Shown here: one piece after another, positions 37,474 through 47,082 of the stretch
How the letters are laid out: the number at the start of each line of letters is the position of its first letter
How positions within the stretch are numbered: the stretch's first letter is position 1
Assembly (NCBI RefSeq): GCF_029961185.1
Contig: NZ_JASBQQ010000003.1
Coordinates: 62,001 to 126,000 of the forward strand
Source of the DNA: Albidovulum aestuarii
GTDB taxonomy: Bacteria; Pseudomonadota; Alphaproteobacteria; Rhodobacterales; Rhodobacteraceae
DNA length: 64,000 nucleotides
Reading direction: 5' to 3'
The notes under the pieces: generated by a model
Seen by the model: the letters and a program-made list of their open reading frames with translations, nothing else
Databases searched by the model: none
What the model was told of the DNA's origin: nothing
Program-made: the position numbers and the translations under genes

Positions 37474-38337
37474 ATGCGCTTTGCGAGACTTCTTTCCGGC
37501 CTCGGGGCCGCCTTCACCTCCACGCTGGTGGCCGGTGCCGTGATGGCCCAGGACGGAATCACCGGGCTTGAGATCGTCGGCGCGCCGCATGCCGATGGCG
37601 TCGGCTTCCAGCCGGCGGCGACCGAACTGGCCCGCGATCAGCAATGGCTGGACCACATGCTGCTCTGGCTCTGCATCATCGTTGCAGGGTTCGTGGTCGC
37701 GTTGTTGGCCATCGTCATCCTGCGCTTCAACAGCCGCTCGAATCCGACGCCTGCAAAGTTCACCCACAACACGCCGCTGGAGATCGTCTGGACCCTGATC
37801 CCGGTTCTGATCCTTGTCGTGCTCGGCTCCTTCTCGCTGCCGATCTTGTTCAAGCAGCAGGAGATCCCGGAAGGCGATGTGGTGATCAAGGCGACCGGCA
37901 ACCAGTGGTACTGGTCTTACGAATATCCCGATGAGGGCATCGCCTTCGACAGCTTCATGCTGGGCCGCGAGGGGCTTGAGGCGGCTGGCTACAGCCAGAA
38001 CGAATACCTGCTGGCGACCGATACCTCTGTTGTCGTGCCGGTGAACAAGACCGTGGTCGTAGAAGTCACTGCGTCCGATGTGATTCACGCCTGGACCATT
38101 CCGGCCTTCGCCGTGAAGCAGGACGCCGTACCGGGACGTCTTGCGCATCTTTGGTTCAAGGCCGAGCGTGAAGGCATCTATTTCGGCCAGTGTTCGGAGC
38201 TTTGCGGCAAGGACCACGCCTATATGCCGATCACCGTGAAGGTCGTCAGCCAAGAAGTCTATGACGACTGGGTGGCGCGGACAAAGACCGCCGATGCCGG
38301 TTCGTCGGCAGCTGTTCAGGTTGCTGCGGCAGAGTAA
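37474..38337 (+). CDS. ctaC: Cytochrome c oxidase subunit II
   Basis: 287 residues. A signal peptide ([20 protein letters not shown], cleavage near AQDG) is followed by two membrane spans (about 62-84 and 105-125) and a periplasmic cupredoxin domain. The CuA ligands are H205-type (DVIHAWTIP), C240 and C244 ([10 protein letters not shown]), H248 and M251. It accepts electrons from cytochrome c. First gene of a five-gene oxidase operon. Subunit I (ctaD) and heme A synthase are not in the window, as is usual for Paracoccus-type layouts. Confidence 0.97.
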   Translation: MRFARLLSGLGAAFTSTLVAGAVMAQDGITGLEIVGAPHADGVGFQPAATELARDQQWLDHMLLWLCIIVAGFVVALLAIVILRFNSRSNPTPAKFTHNTPLEIVWTLIPVLILVVLGSFSLPILFKQQEIPEGDVVIKATGNQWYWSYEYPDEGIAFDSFMLGREGLEAAGYSQNEYLLATDTSVVVPVNKTVVVEVTASDVIHAWTIPAFAVKQDAVPGRLAHLWFKAEREGIYFGQCSELCGKDHAYMPITVKVVSQEVYDDWVARTKTADAGSSAAVQVAAAE

Positions 38338-38385
38338 TGCGGACAGGGCGCGGGTTGTCCGCGCCCCTTCCATCCGGGGGAGTGA

Positions 38386-39318
38386 ATGAGCGATTTCAGC
38401 GCCATTGATCACGGTCAGGAGGCGGAGTTCGGCGATTACGTCCAGCTCCTGAAGCCGCGTGTCATGTCGCTGGTCGTCTTCACGGCGATGGTCGGTCTGA
38501 TCGTTGCACCCGGCCATGTCCATCCTTTCGTCGCCTTTACCGCGATCCTCTTCATCGCCCTTGGCGGTGGCGCTTCCGGCGCTCTGAACATGTGGTATGA
38601 CGCCGATATCGACCGGGTGATGCGCCGCACCGCGTCGCGCCCGATCCCCTCGGGCAAAGTCGGCGAGGGTGAGGCGCTGGGCCTTGGCCTCGCGCTCTCT
38701 GGCCTGTCCTGTCTGATGCTGGGCCTGGCCGCAAACTGGTTTGCGGGCCTGTTTCTTGCCTTCACCATCTTCTTCTATGTCGTCATCTACACGATGTGGC
38801 TGAAGCGGCTGACGCCGCAGAACATCGTCATCGGTGGTGCTGCCGGGGCTTTCCCCCCGATGATCGGCTGGGCTGTGGTCACGGGCGGCGTGTCCATCGA
38901 ATCGCTTCTGATGTTCGCGCTGATCTTCATGTGGACGCCGCCGCATTTCTGGGCGCTCTGCCTGTTCATGAAGGACGACTATTCCAAGGCCGGCGTGCCG
39001 ATGCTGACGGTCACGCATGGCCGTCCGGCGACGCGCAAACATATTCTCGTCTACACGATTCTTCTGGCCCCCTTCGCCTTCGCTTTGGCGGCGAGCCCGA
39101 TCGGCGGGCCGGTGACGCTGGTGGTGGCACTTGTGCTGAATGCGCTTTTCATCCGGGGTGCCATCCGCATCGTCCGGCGTGACGAGGCTGCGGCCGAGGC
39201 CGATGGCTACAAGGCCGAGAAAGCCTTCTTCAAGTTCTCGCTCGCCTATCTCTTCCTGCATTTCGGCGCGCTTCTGGTTGAAGCGAGCCTCGTGCCCTTC
39301 GGGTTCGGGGGATGGTGA
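38386..39318 (+). CDS. ctaB: Protoheme IX farnesyltransferase (heme O synthase)
   Basis: 310 residues with about nine membrane spans. The prenyl-diphosphate binding region is [19 protein letters not shown], the UbiA-family signature, and a second Asp-rich loop near [12 protein letters not shown] follows. It attaches a farnesyl group to heme b, the first step to heme A for the oxidase. It begins 48 bases after ctaC; its TGA overlaps the ATG of the small membrane gene. Confidence 0.96.
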   Translation: MSDFSAIDHGQEAEFGDYVQLLKPRVMSLVVFTAMVGLIVAPGHVHPFVAFTAILFIALGGGASGALNMWYDADIDRVMRRTASRPIPSGKVGEGEALGLGLALSGLSCLMLGLAANWFAGLFLAFTIFFYVVIYTMWLKRLTPQNIVIGGAAGAFPPMIGWAVVTGGVSIESLLMFALIFMWTPPHFWALCLFMKDDYSKAGVPMLTVTHGRPATRKHILVYTILLAPFAFALAASPIGGPVTLVVALVLNALFIRGAIRIVRRDEAAAEADGYKAEKAFFKFSLAYLFLHFGALLVEASLVPFGFGGW

Positions 39319-39482
39319 TGGCGATCCGGCAGGACCACGAGATTCATGCCCGCCGCAAGGGGCGCAATCTTGGCCTTGGCCTCGTGCTCGGCGCGCTCGT
39401 GGCGCTGATCTTCGGCCTGTCGGTGGTGAAGATCTCGCATCTGGTCGAGGGGAAGCTGCCGGAAGAGGAGGTCGCGCAATGA
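39318..39482 (+). CDS. Small CoxF-like membrane protein of the oxidase operon
   Basis: 54 residues, ATG at 39318 (another in-frame ATG at 39312). It starts [17 protein letters not shown] and has one membrane span (about 19-37, [18 protein letters not shown]), then [17 protein letters not shown]. Its start overlaps the ctaB stop and its own stop overlaps ctaG (ATGA), so it is certainly part of the operon. Similar one-span proteins lie at this place in other alphaproteobacterial cta loci. Its exact job, probably in assembly, is not established. Confidence 0.85.
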   Translation: MAIRQDHEIHARRKGRNLGLGLVLGALVALIFGLSVVKISHLVEGKLPEEEVAQ

Positions 39483-40057
39483 AGCGGCTTGACGGCAATT
39501 CCCGTGTCGCCGCGATGCTTGTGGGTGTCGTCGTGACCATGGGCGCGCTCGCCTGGGCGGCGGTGCCGTTCTATGATTGGTTTTGCCGGGTGACCGGCTA
39601 TGGCGGTACAACCAACGTCGCCGCAGAGAACACGTCGGAAATTCTCGACGAAATCGTAACCGTTCGTTTTGACGCCAATATTGCGCCGGGCATGCCGTGG
39701 GAGTTCCGGCCTGTCCAGAATGAGATGAAGCTGCGGATCGGCGAAACCGGGATGGCCTTTTACGAGGCCTATAACCCGACCGACAAACCGGTTGCAGGAT
39801 CGGCAAGCTACAACGTGTCCCCCGACCTCGCGGGCTATTACTTCAACAAGATCCAGTGCTTCTGCTTCACCGAACAGGTTTTGCAGCCCGGAGAGCGGGT
39901 GGAGATGCCGGTCGTCTTCTATGTCGACCCGGAACTTGTGGACGACCGCGATGCGGGCCGTATCCGCAATATCACACTCAGCTACACGTTTTACCAAACC
40001 GCACTGCCCGAGGCACAGGCGAGCCTTTCGCCCGCCGAAGGCTCTGACTATAACTGA
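39479..40057 (+). CDS. ctaG: Cytochrome c oxidase assembly protein CtaG/Cox11
   Basis: 192 residues from the ATG at 39479. One N-terminal membrane span (about 10-30) is followed by a periplasmic domain with [14 protein letters not shown] and the copper-binding CFCF at residues 127-130 ([12 protein letters not shown]). It delivers copper to the CuB site of subunit I. The start overlaps the small upstream gene; coxC follows after 21 bases. Confidence 0.97.
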   Translation: MKRLDGNSRVAAMLVGVVVTMGALAWAAVPFYDWFCRVTGYGGTTNVAAENTSEILDEIVTVRFDANIAPGMPWEFRPVQNEMKLRIGETGMAFYEAYNPTDKPVAGSASYNVSPDLAGYYFNKIQCFCFTEQVLQPGERVEMPVVFYVDPELVDDRDAGRIRNITLSYTFYQTALPEAQASLSPAEGSDYN

Positions 40058-40078
40058 GGCCAAATCAGGGAAACCGAC

Positions 40079-40879
40079 ATGGCGCACGCTAAGAACCACG
40101 ATTACCATATCCTCAAGCCCTCGCTTTGGCCGCTTCTGGGCGCCGTTGGCGGTTTCGTCATGCTGTTCGGCGCTGTCATGTGGATGAAAGGCATCACGCC
40201 GTTCATCTTCCTCGCCGGCCTCGCGCTGGTGCTCTACGTCATGTACGGCTGGTGGTCCGACGTGGTCCATGAAGGTCAGACGGGTGATCACACCCCGGTG
40301 GTGCGGATCGGCCTGCGCTATGGCTTCATCCTCTTCATCATGTCCGAGGTTATGTTCTTCTCGGCGTGGTTCTGGACGTTCTTCAAGCACGCGCTTTATC
40401 CGATGGGGCCGGAAAGCCCCGCGATTGACGGTGTCTGGCCGCCGGCGGGGATCGAGACCTTCGATCCCTGGCACCTGCCGCTGATCAACACGCTGATCCT
40501 GCTGTGTTCGGGTGCCGCCGCGACCTGGGCGCACCATGCCATCGCGCATGAAAACAACCGCAAGGACATGGTCAACGGGCTGGCGCTGGCGGTTGCCCTC
40601 GGCGCGCTCTTCACCTTCTTCCAGGCGTTCGAATACAGCCACGCCGCCTTCGGGTTCGCCGGGAACATCTATGGTGCGTCGTTCTTCATGGCGACGGGCT
40701 TCCACGGCGCGCATGTGATCATCGGGACGATCTTCCTTCTGGTCTGCATGTTCCGCGCGATGAAGGGCCATTTCACGCCCGAGCAGCATGTCGGGTTCGA
40801 GGCCGCAGCCTGGTACTGGCACTTCGTCGACGTGGTCTGGCTCTTCCTTTTCGCCGCGATCTACATCTGGGGCGCCTGA
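40079..40879 (+). CDS. ctaE: Cytochrome c oxidase subunit III
   Basis: 266 residues with seven predicted membrane spans. Typical stretches are [12 protein letters not shown] at the N-terminus, [20 protein letters not shown], and [18 protein letters not shown] at the end. It stabilises the proton-pumping core and binds lipids. It is the last gene before a strong terminator; SURF1 begins 67 bases on. Confidence 0.97.
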   Translation: MAHAKNHDYHILKPSLWPLLGAVGGFVMLFGAVMWMKGITPFIFLAGLALVLYVMYGWWSDVVHEGQTGDHTPVVRIGLRYGFILFIMSEVMFFSAWFWTFFKHALYPMGPESPAIDGVWPPAGIETFDPWHLPLINTLILLCSGAAATWAHHAIAHENNRKDMVNGLALAVALGALFTFFQAFEYSHAAFGFAGNIYGASFFMATGFHGAHVIIGTIFLLVCMFRAMKGHFTPEQHVGFEAAAWYWHFVDVVWLFLFAAIYIWGA

Positions 40880-40904
40880 TCGGCACCCCCCTGACGGACA
40901 TGCG

Positions 40905-40933
40905 AAACGCGGGGGGAGACCCCCGCGTTTTCA
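40905..40933 (+). terminator. Terminator or attenuator after subunit III
   Basis: An 11-bp perfect stem (40905-40915 with 40920-40930) and GAGA loop end in TTTTC. It is only 14 bases before the SURF1 ATG, so read-through would be needed for expression of SURF1, thrC and beyond, unless they have their own promoter. Confidence 0.85.
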
Positions 40934-40946
40934 CTTTGAGGGTTCC

Positions 40947-41627
40947 ATGCGCCGCTATCTTTCTGCCCTGATCCTCGGTGCCGGAGGCATTGCCATCCTG
41001 ATGTCGCTCGGGTTCTGGCAGGTTCGGCGGCTGGCATGGAAAGAGGGCGTGATCGCCGGGATTGAAGCCCGGATCGGGGCAGAGCCCGTGGCCCTTGCAT
41101 CCATCGCAGAACCCGATCCGGTAGCGGACCTTTACCGCCCCGTCACCTTCGCCGGGCGCACCACGGGCGACGAACTGCTGGTCCTGTCCGGCCAGAAGGA
41201 GCTTGGCCCCGGCTTCCGGGTTATCGCGGTTTTTGAGGCCGGGGACGGGCGGCGCATCCTTCTGGATCGCGGCTTCATCCCCGAATCCGGCCGCGCCATG
41301 CCGCGCCCCGGCGTGGCGCTGGAGGTCACCGGCAACCTTCTCTGGCCCGACGATGCCGACAGCTTCACCCCGCCGCCCGATCAGAAGACCGGGATCTGGT
41401 TCGCCCGTGACGTGGCTGCGATGTCTGAAAGCGTCAAAACCCTGCCGGTTCTTGTCGTGGTCCGGACGGAAGAGGGCGATGACCAAGGTATCGTCCCGGT
41501 GCCGGTCGATGCGTCCGCCATCCCGAACGACCACCGCGGCTATGCGATTACCTGGTTTTCGCTGGCGGGGGTCTGGGCGGGGATGACAGCGTTTCTGCTC
41601 TGGCGTATCAGGCAGCGGAAGAATTGA
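40947..41627 (+). CDS. SURF1 family cytochrome oxidase assembly protein
   Basis: 226 residues from the ATG at 40947. Two membrane spans flank a periplasmic domain: about 5-22 (ALILGAGGIAILMSLGFWQ) and about 203-220 (ITWFSLAGVWAGMTAFLLW). The conserved N-terminal LGFWQVRRLAWKE and late NDHRGYAITWFSLA are SURF1 hallmarks. It acts in inserting heme A into subunit I. It sits between the oxidase terminator and thrC (9 bases). Confidence 0.93.
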   Translation: MRRYLSALILGAGGIAILMSLGFWQVRRLAWKEGVIAGIEARIGAEPVALASIAEPDPVADLYRPVTFAGRTTGDELLVLSGQKELGPGFRVIAVFEAGDGRRILLDRGFIPESGRAMPRPGVALEVTGNLLWPDDADSFTPPPDQKTGIWFARDVAAMSESVKTLPVLVVVRTEEGDDQGIVPVPVDASAIPNDHRGYAITWFSLAGVWAGMTAFLLWRIRQRKN

Positions 41628-41636
41628 GGAACTGAC

Positions 41637-43028
41637 ATGCGCTATATCTCGACGCGGGGCGAGGCCCCGGTTCTGGGTTTCGGCGAGGCGATGCTGACAG
41701 GGCTTGCCCGTGATGGCGGGCTTTACGTGCCGGAAGTCATCCCGACTCTTTCGGCGGAGGAGATCCGGGCGCTTGGCGGACTGTCTTACGAAGAGGCTGC
41801 GTTCCGCGTGATGCGGCCATTCGTCGGCGATGCCTTCACCGATGAGGAGTTTCGCACGGCCATCGCGAAGGCCTATGATGGCTTCGGCCACACCGCCCGC
41901 GCGCCCTTGGTGCAGCTTGCGCCCAACCATTTCCTTCTGGAGCTGTTCCACGGCCCCACGCTCGCGTTCAAGGATTTCGCGATGCAGCTGATCGGTCAGC
42001 TCTTCCAGATCGCGCTGAAGCGCGAGGGCCGCCGCGTGACAATCGTCGGCGCAACATCGGGCGATACCGGTTCGGCCGCGATCGAGGCGTTCCGGGGATT
42101 GGACAATGTCGATGTCTTCATCCTCTTCCCCGAAGGCCGAGTGTCGGAGGTGCAGCGCCGCCAGATGACGACGCCGTTGGAAAGCAATGTCCATGCGCTG
42201 GCGCTTAAAGGCGATTTTGACGATTGCCAGGCGCGTCTGAAGGACATGTTCAACCATTTCGAGTTCCGCGATGCGGTGGGGCTGGCCGGTGTGAACTCGA
42301 TCAACTGGGCGCGGGTTCTGGCGCAGGTCGTCTATTACTTCACGTCCGCCGTGTCGCTGGGCGCGCCCGACCGGACGGTCAGCTTCACCGTGCCCACGGG
42401 CAATTTCGGCGACATCTTCGCTGCCTATATCGCCAAACGCATGGGCCTGCCCATCGACCGGCTGGTGATCGCCACCAACCAGAACGACATCCTGCACCGC
42501 TGCCTGACCACGGGGCGATATCAGATGGACGGGGTGAAGCCCTCCATCTCGCCCTCGATGGATATCCAGATTTCCTCGAATTTCGAACGCGCGCTGTTCG
42601 ACGCTTACGGGCGCGACGGCAAGGCGGTGTCGGCCCTCATGGCCGAGATGAAGGAGACGGGCGGCTTCACCGTCAGCCAGGGCGCGCTGGAGGCCTTGCG
42701 CGACCTCTTCGTCTCGGGCCGGGTGTCTGAGGAGGAAACGCTCGCCACCATCGCGGCGATGCACAAAACGACGGGTGAGCTTCTTTGCCCGCACACCGCG
42801 GTTGGCGTCGCCGTGGCGGATTTGAACCGTGACCCCGATGTGCCGATGATCACGCTTGCCACCGCGCATCCGGCGAAATTCCCCGATGCGGTCGAAGAAG
42901 CCACGGGTCAGCGCCCGGGCCTGCCCGAACGCATGGGCGATCTTTTCTCCCGCCCCGAACGTGTTACATCTGTGCCGAACGATCTGGCGGCCCTTGAGGC
43001 GCTGGTCCATGAAAGGCGGAAGACTTGA
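41637..43028 (+). CDS. thrC: Threonine synthase
   Basis: 463 residues, class 2 type like that of E. coli and yeast. The N-terminus MRYISTRGEAPVLGFGEAML is the family start. The PLP lysine is K112 in GPTLAFKDFAMQ; the phosphate-binding GATSGDTGSAAIEAF follows. It converts O-phosphohomoserine to threonine. It overlaps the M16 peptidase gene by four bases, a known order in Rhodobacterales, though the reason is not clear. Confidence 0.96.
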   Translation: MRYISTRGEAPVLGFGEAMLTGLARDGGLYVPEVIPTLSAEEIRALGGLSYEEAAFRVMRPFVGDAFTDEEFRTAIAKAYDGFGHTARAPLVQLAPNHFLLELFHGPTLAFKDFAMQLIGQLFQIALKREGRRVTIVGATSGDTGSAAIEAFRGLDNVDVFILFPEGRVSEVQRRQMTTPLESNVHALALKGDFDDCQARLKDMFNHFEFRDAVGLAGVNSINWARVLAQVVYYFTSAVSLGAPDRTVSFTVPTGNFGDIFAAYIAKRMGLPIDRLVIATNQNDILHRCLTTGRYQMDGVKPSISPSMDIQISSNFERALFDAYGRDGKAVSALMAEMKETGGFTVSQGALEALRDLFVSGRVSEEETLATIAAMHKTTGELLCPHTAVGVAVADLNRDPDVPMITLATAHPAKFPDAVEEATGQRPGLPERMGDLFSRPERVTSVPNDLAALEALVHERRKT

Positions 43029-44287
43029 CGATCAGACTGACCACCCTGCCGAACGGGCTGCGCATCGCAACGGAACGGATGCCGGGGCTTGCGTCGGCCT
43101 CCATCGGCATCTGGCTGACGGCGGGCGGGCGGCACGAGCGGCTGGAACAGAACGGCATTGCCCATTTCCTTGAGCACATGGCGTTCAAGGGCACGGCCCG
43201 GCGCACGGCCCTGCAGATCGCCGAAGAGATCGAGGATGTCGGCGGCTATATCAACGCCTATACCAGCCGAGAGATGACCGCCTATTATGCCCGTGTGCTG
43301 GAGGCCGACGTGCCGCTCGCGCTCGACGTGATTTCCGACATCGTGCTGAACCCGGTCTTCGATGAAAAAGAGATCGAGACCGAGCGCCATGTGATCCTGC
43401 AGGAGATCGGACAGGCGCTCGATACGCCCGATGACATCATCTTCGACTGGCTGCAGGAAGCGGCCTTTCCGGATCAGGCGCTCGGCCGCACGATCCTTGG
43501 CCCCGCCGAGCGGGTGTCGAGCTTTGGGCGTGGCGACCTGACCGGGTTTGTGGGTGAGCATTACGGGCCGGATCAGATGATCCTTTCGGCCGCCGGGGCC
43601 GTCGATCACGATGCTATCGTGAAAGCCGCCGAGGCGATCTTCGGCGCCCTGAAACCCGTTGGCGCGCGGCCCGTTCAGCGCGCAACCTGGGCGGGGGGCG
43701 AGCGGCGCGAGGTCAAGGATCTGGAACAGGTCCATTTCGCGATGGGTTTCGAAGCGCCTTCCGTCACCGACGACGATTTCTTCACCGGGCAGGTCTATGC
43801 GACGGCTCTGGGCGGTGGCATGTCCTCGCGCCTCTTCCAGAAAATCCGGGAAGAACGCGGGCTGTGTTATTCGATCTACGCGCAGGCCGGGGCCTATGAG
43901 GATACCGGTATGATCACGATCTATGCCGGCACTTCGGCTGAGGAGATCGGCGATCTCTGCACCCTGACGATGGATGAATTGAAGCGCGCCGCCGAGGACA
44001 TGAGCGAGGCGGAGCTTGCCCGCGCGCGGGCGCAGATGAAGGCGGGGCTTCTGATGGGCCTCGAAAGCCCCTCGGCGCGTGCCGAACGCATGGCCCGGCA
44101 TCTGGCGATCTGGGGCCGGGTGCAGGACGTGGCCGAAACGGCAGCAGAGATTGACGCCGTCACCCGCGCAGGCATCCGAACCTTCGCCGGCGGGCTTGCG
44201 GGCCGTGCCCAGACGGCACTGGCGCTTTACGGGCCGGTCGAGGGCGCGCCAACGCTGGAGACCCTGCGCGACAGGCTCGCGGCCTGA
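43025..44287 (+). CDS. M16 family zinc peptidase (processing-peptidase-like)
   Basis: 420 residues from a TTG overlapping the thrC stop (TTGA); the first ATG is 19 codons later, too late for the domain. The inverted zinc motif is H47-F-L-E50-H51 (GIAHFLEHMAFKGT), with the third-ligand region ERHVILQEI. A second, inactive M16 domain follows, ending YGPVEGAP. It resembles the mitochondrial processing peptidase beta subunit. Its cellular substrate is unknown. Next gene overlaps by one base. Confidence 0.93.
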   Translation: MTIRLTTLPNGLRIATERMPGLASASIGIWLTAGGRHERLEQNGIAHFLEHMAFKGTARRTALQIAEEIEDVGGYINAYTSREMTAYYARVLEADVPLALDVISDIVLNPVFDEKEIETERHVILQEIGQALDTPDDIIFDWLQEAAFPDQALGRTILGPAERVSSFGRGDLTGFVGEHYGPDQMILSAAGAVDHDAIVKAAEAIFGALKPVGARPVQRATWAGGERREVKDLEQVHFAMGFEAPSVTDDDFFTGQVYATALGGGMSSRLFQKIREERGLCYSIYAQAGAYEDTGMITIYAGTSAEEIGDLCTLTMDELKRAAEDMSEAELARARAQMKAGLLMGLESPSARAERMARHLAIWGRVQDVAETAAEIDAVTRAGIRTFAGGLAGRAQTALALYGPVEGAPTLETLRDRLAA

Positions 44288-44871
44288 TGCTTCTCAGGCG
44301 GCGCCGCGTCCGGATTGAGACCGAGCGCATGACGCTGCGCCTGCCGCAGCATGGCGATTTCCGCGACTGGTCGTCGCTTAGGGACCGAAGCCGCGAGTTC
44401 CTGAGCCCCTGGGAACCGGTCTGGGCCGCCGATCACCTGACCCGGAAAGCCTTCACCAACCGTGTCTACTGGGCGCAACGCGCCGAGGCGGGCGGCACGG
44501 CGGTGCCGCTCTTTCTTATCCGGCGCGATGACGATGCGCTTCTTGGCGCGGTGACGGTCGACAATATCCGCCGCGGTCCGGCACAGGCGGCAACGATCGG
44601 CTACTGGATCGGCGCACCCCATGCGCGCAAGGGCTACATGGCCGAGGCGTTGCGCGCCGTCATCCATTACTGCTTCACCACGCTTGACCTGTCGCGGCTG
44701 GAAAGCGCATGCCTGCCCGAAAACGCCGCGTCGCGCGCGGTGCTGGAAAAGTGCGGCTACAAGTACGAAGGCGTCGCGCAGAGCTATCTTCAGATCAACG
44801 GCCGCTGGCGAAACCATGTCCTCTACGCCAACCTGCGCGGCGACCGGCGGGGCCGGACAGAGATCGGCTGA
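44287..44871 (+). CDS. GNAT N-acetyltransferase (RimJ/RimL type)
   Basis: 194 residues. The GNAT fold is visible as strands around IGYWIGAPHARKGYMAEALR (acetyl-CoA loop) and CLPENAASRAVLEKCGYKYE, typical of the RimJ/RimL group that acetylates ribosomal protein N-termini or other small substrates. It is the last gene of the SURF1-thrC-M16 run; its start overlaps the M16 stop. Confidence 0.9.
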   Translation: MLLRRRRVRIETERMTLRLPQHGDFRDWSSLRDRSREFLSPWEPVWAADHLTRKAFTNRVYWAQRAEAGGTAVPLFLIRRDDDALLGAVTVDNIRRGPAQAATIGYWIGAPHARKGYMAEALRAVIHYCFTTLDLSRLESACLPENAASRAVLEKCGYKYEGVAQSYLQINGRWRNHVLYANLRGDRRGRTEIG

Positions 44872-44891
44872 TCTTCCGGCCCGATCCGGAG

Positions 44892-45788
44892 TCAGGTTCC
44901 GAACACCTCATTATAGCGCAGCCGCAGCTTCGGGCTTCGCCGCGCAATGATCGATCCTGCGACCGCGGCGCCGGGCAGTTCCCAAAGGCCGTAGCTGGGG
45001 TCAAGACAGTGGGTGCCGAGCCAGGTCATGCCAAGGTCCTGACAGATCTGTGCTCCGCCCGGAGACACCGAAATCGAGCCGATGCCGTGCAGGAAAACAT
45101 CACGGTCGGCAAGCGCTTCGAGAAAATCCACAAAGGAGGAGAGCAGGAGCATGCTCGCAGATTCGTGGCCGGGGCGGACGACGACGGCAGGGCTATATCC
45201 GAAATAGGTGCCGGGCAGGATCGGGCGGCGGATCCTCTCAATCGAGAGGTCCGCCTCCAGCAGCCGGCCCGCGCGAAAGAGGGCTTCGTCCTCGGCGTTG
45301 AGAAAGGGCAATGCCCACTTTGCGACCATCCGGTCGCCGTGCATAACGACGGCCCAGTGCTCGTGGTATGTCTCGTAAATTGGCCCGAAGACCCTGTCAT
45401 TGGCCGCAAGCTCTTCCGGCAGCGCACCGAATTCCTCGATGGCGAGAACAATCGACTCATGGGAGGCACGCCGCCACGAGCCGCCGTAGATCGACTGGAC
45501 CACATTATCGTCTAGCAAACGGTATGCCGTGCGTTCTGGCGTACCACGGCGCGAATCCCAATCTTCCCGGCATTCCAGAACTTCCTCGCGACTCCAGCCC
45601 AGTGCATCGCTCAGCCGATGTTCAAGATCACCGCGTATGAAGGACTGAGAACGTTCGTATTTTCCAATCGCATCGACGCTGACGCCAAGCCGCTCGGCAA
45701 GCTCCTCCTGTGTCATGCGGCCGTGAAGCCCTGCACCAGTACGCCAGTCCCGCAATTTGCGGGCGAAGAGAGAGGCGGTTTCAGCCAT
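44892..45788 (-). CDS. XRE-type regulator with an uncharacterised C-terminal domain
   Basis: 298 residues from the ATG at 45788, with GAGGT upstream. The N-terminal helix-turn-helix is EELAERLGVSVDAIGKYE (about 27-44). The remaining ~220 residues form a globular domain (YETYHEHWAVVMHGDRMVA, LLSSFVDFLEALADRDVFLHGI) that resembles no regulator family I can name; its strands and late GGAQICQDLGM recall a GNAT-like fold, but that is weak. It is divergent from a 54-residue gene, with direct repeats between them. Confidence 0.75.
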   Translation of the reverse strand: MAETASLFARKLRDWRTGAGLHGRMTQEELAERLGVSVDAIGKYERSQSFIRGDLEHRLSDALGWSREEVLECREDWDSRRGTPERTAYRLLDDNVVQSIYGGSWRRASHESIVLAIEEFGALPEELAANDRVFGPIYETYHEHWAVVMHGDRMVAKWALPFLNAEDEALFRAGRLLEADLSIERIRRPILPGTYFGYSPAVVVRPGHESASMLLLSSFVDFLEALADRDVFLHGIGSISVSPGGAQICQDLGMTWLGTHCLDPSYGLWELPGAAVAGSIIARRSPKLRLRYNEVFGT

Positions 45789-45802
45789 GGGACCTCGGGG
45801 TT

Positions 45803-45874
45803 CGGTCTGCCATGGGCCCAGCATGCCCTTCGAAGGACCGGTCTGCCAAGGCATTTACGGGTTACTTACGGGTT
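45803..45874. promoter_or_regulatory. Two sets of direct repeats between XRE gene and small ORF
   Basis: CGGTCTGCCA occurs at 45803-45812 and 45839-45848. TTACGGGTT occurs at 45855-45863 and 45866-45874, 11 bases apart. All lie in the 173-base divergent gap, where an XRE protein would be expected to bind. The spacing of one helical turn for the second pair fits a dimer or tandem binding. Confidence 0.5.
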
Positions 45875-45961
45875 CTTCCGGCTTTGGCGGATCAGGTCGG
45901 TGGAGCGGTTCGGCCCCGTTCGGCAGGCTTCCGGCAAGTTCACTCAGCCAGGAGAAATCGC

Positions 45962-46126
45962 ATGACCCGCCGCATTACCTCATCCGCTACCCATTTGCTC
46001 TTCGTGCCCTGGGATGGCCGCACGATACGTGACACGCCACCGGTGCAGGGTGAGATGCCGCCCGAACGCAAGTCTCGCCGTTCTGGCTGGTTTACCGCGA
46101 TGCGTCGGCGCACACCGTTAAGCTGA
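45962..46126 (+). CDS. Small basic protein of unknown function (54 residues)
   Basis: An ATG at 45962 follows a strong AGGAGAAA site by six bases, and a 54-residue frame ends at 46126. The sequence is basic at the C-terminus (RKSRRSGWFTAMRRR) with a short hydrophobic stretch (THLLFVPWDGR). There is no signal peptide or membrane span. The divergent XRE gene suggests coupled control. I recognise no family; the good ribosome site is the main support that it is real. Confidence 0.55.
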   Translation: MTRRITSSATHLLFVPWDGRTIRDTPPVQGEMPPERKSRRSGWFTAMRRRTPLS

Positions 46127-46228
46127 GGTGGCTCAGACGGCTATCGGTGGACACGGAGCCGTGAGGCGTCGGGATTTCCGTTTGCCCATCGCGTCGGTCG
46201 GGCTAGTCTGGTCGCGGAGGTTCTGCCG

Positions 46229-47044
46229 ATGCTCATCTCGCGCGTTCTTGCCGTTCTCGCCGTTGCCGTCACAGCTGGGCCAGCCGCCGCACAGACACGG
46301 ACACCGAGCCATTGTATCGCCATCGCCGATGCTGCGCCCGACATCGTCTGGCGCGCCGGGTGGGGTGATCCCCTGCCTGCTGAAACGGTGCGCCTTTCCT
46401 ATGTCGGCCATTCGACCTATTTCATCGAGACCCATGGCGGGCTGTCGGTGGCGACCGACTTTACCGGTATGCTCGGTCCCGCCGATGTGGTACCGGATGT
46501 GGTGACCATGAACCACGCGCATTCGTCGCATTGGACGTCCATGCCGGACGAACGTATTCCCAATGTCCTTCAGGGCTGGGACTGGACCGGAGAACCGGTC
46601 GATCATTATCTTGATCTGGGCGAGATGCTGGTGCGCAATGTGCCGACCGATATCCGCCGTCCCGGCGGTCAGGTTGAAGCAGCGGGCAACTCGATCTTCG
46701 TCTTCGAAGTCGCGGGGCTCTGCATCGGCCATCTCGGCCATCTGCACCACGAACCGACGCCACAGCAATACGCCGCCCTCGGCCGCCTCGATGTCGTGAT
46801 GGTGCCGGTCGATGGCGGCATGACGCTGGACCTGCCGACCATGATCGGGGTGGTCAAGCGACTGCGCTCATCCATCGTCCTGCCCATGCACTGGTTCGGG
46901 GCGGGCACGCTGTCGGCCTTCCTCACCGGCATGGAGGACGAGTTCCTGGTTGATATCCGCGAGGATACGTCGCTGGAGGTGTCGCTGGCCAGTCTGCCGT
47001 CGCGCCCCACCGTCATTGTGCTGATGCCACGGCTGCTGGAATAA
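46229..47044 (+). CDS. Secreted metallo-beta-lactamase-fold protein with altered metal motif
   Basis: 271 residues. A signal peptide of about 22 residues ends AAAQT. Then come VRLSYVGHSTYFIE, typical of the UlaG-like branch, and MNHAHSSHWTS where the family has H-x-H-x-D-H; here the Asp is Ser, which would weaken the second metal site. Later possible ligands are in IGHLGHLHHEP, VPVDGG and LPMHWFG. It likely folds as an MBL protein in the periplasm. Substrate unknown. Confidence 0.8.
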   Translation: MLISRVLAVLAVAVTAGPAAAQTRTPSHCIAIADAAPDIVWRAGWGDPLPAETVRLSYVGHSTYFIETHGGLSVATDFTGMLGPADVVPDVVTMNHAHSSHWTSMPDERIPNVLQGWDWTGEPVDHYLDLGEMLVRNVPTDIRRPGGQVEAAGNSIFVFEVAGLCIGHLGHLHHEPTPQQYAALGRLDVVMVPVDGGMTLDLPTMIGVVKRLRSSIVLPMHWFGAGTLSAFLTGMEDEFLVDIREDTSLEVSLASLPSRPTVIVLMPRLLE

Positions 47045-47082
47045 CGCTTGCCGAGACGCCGCCTGCATGCTTCACCGGGCAC

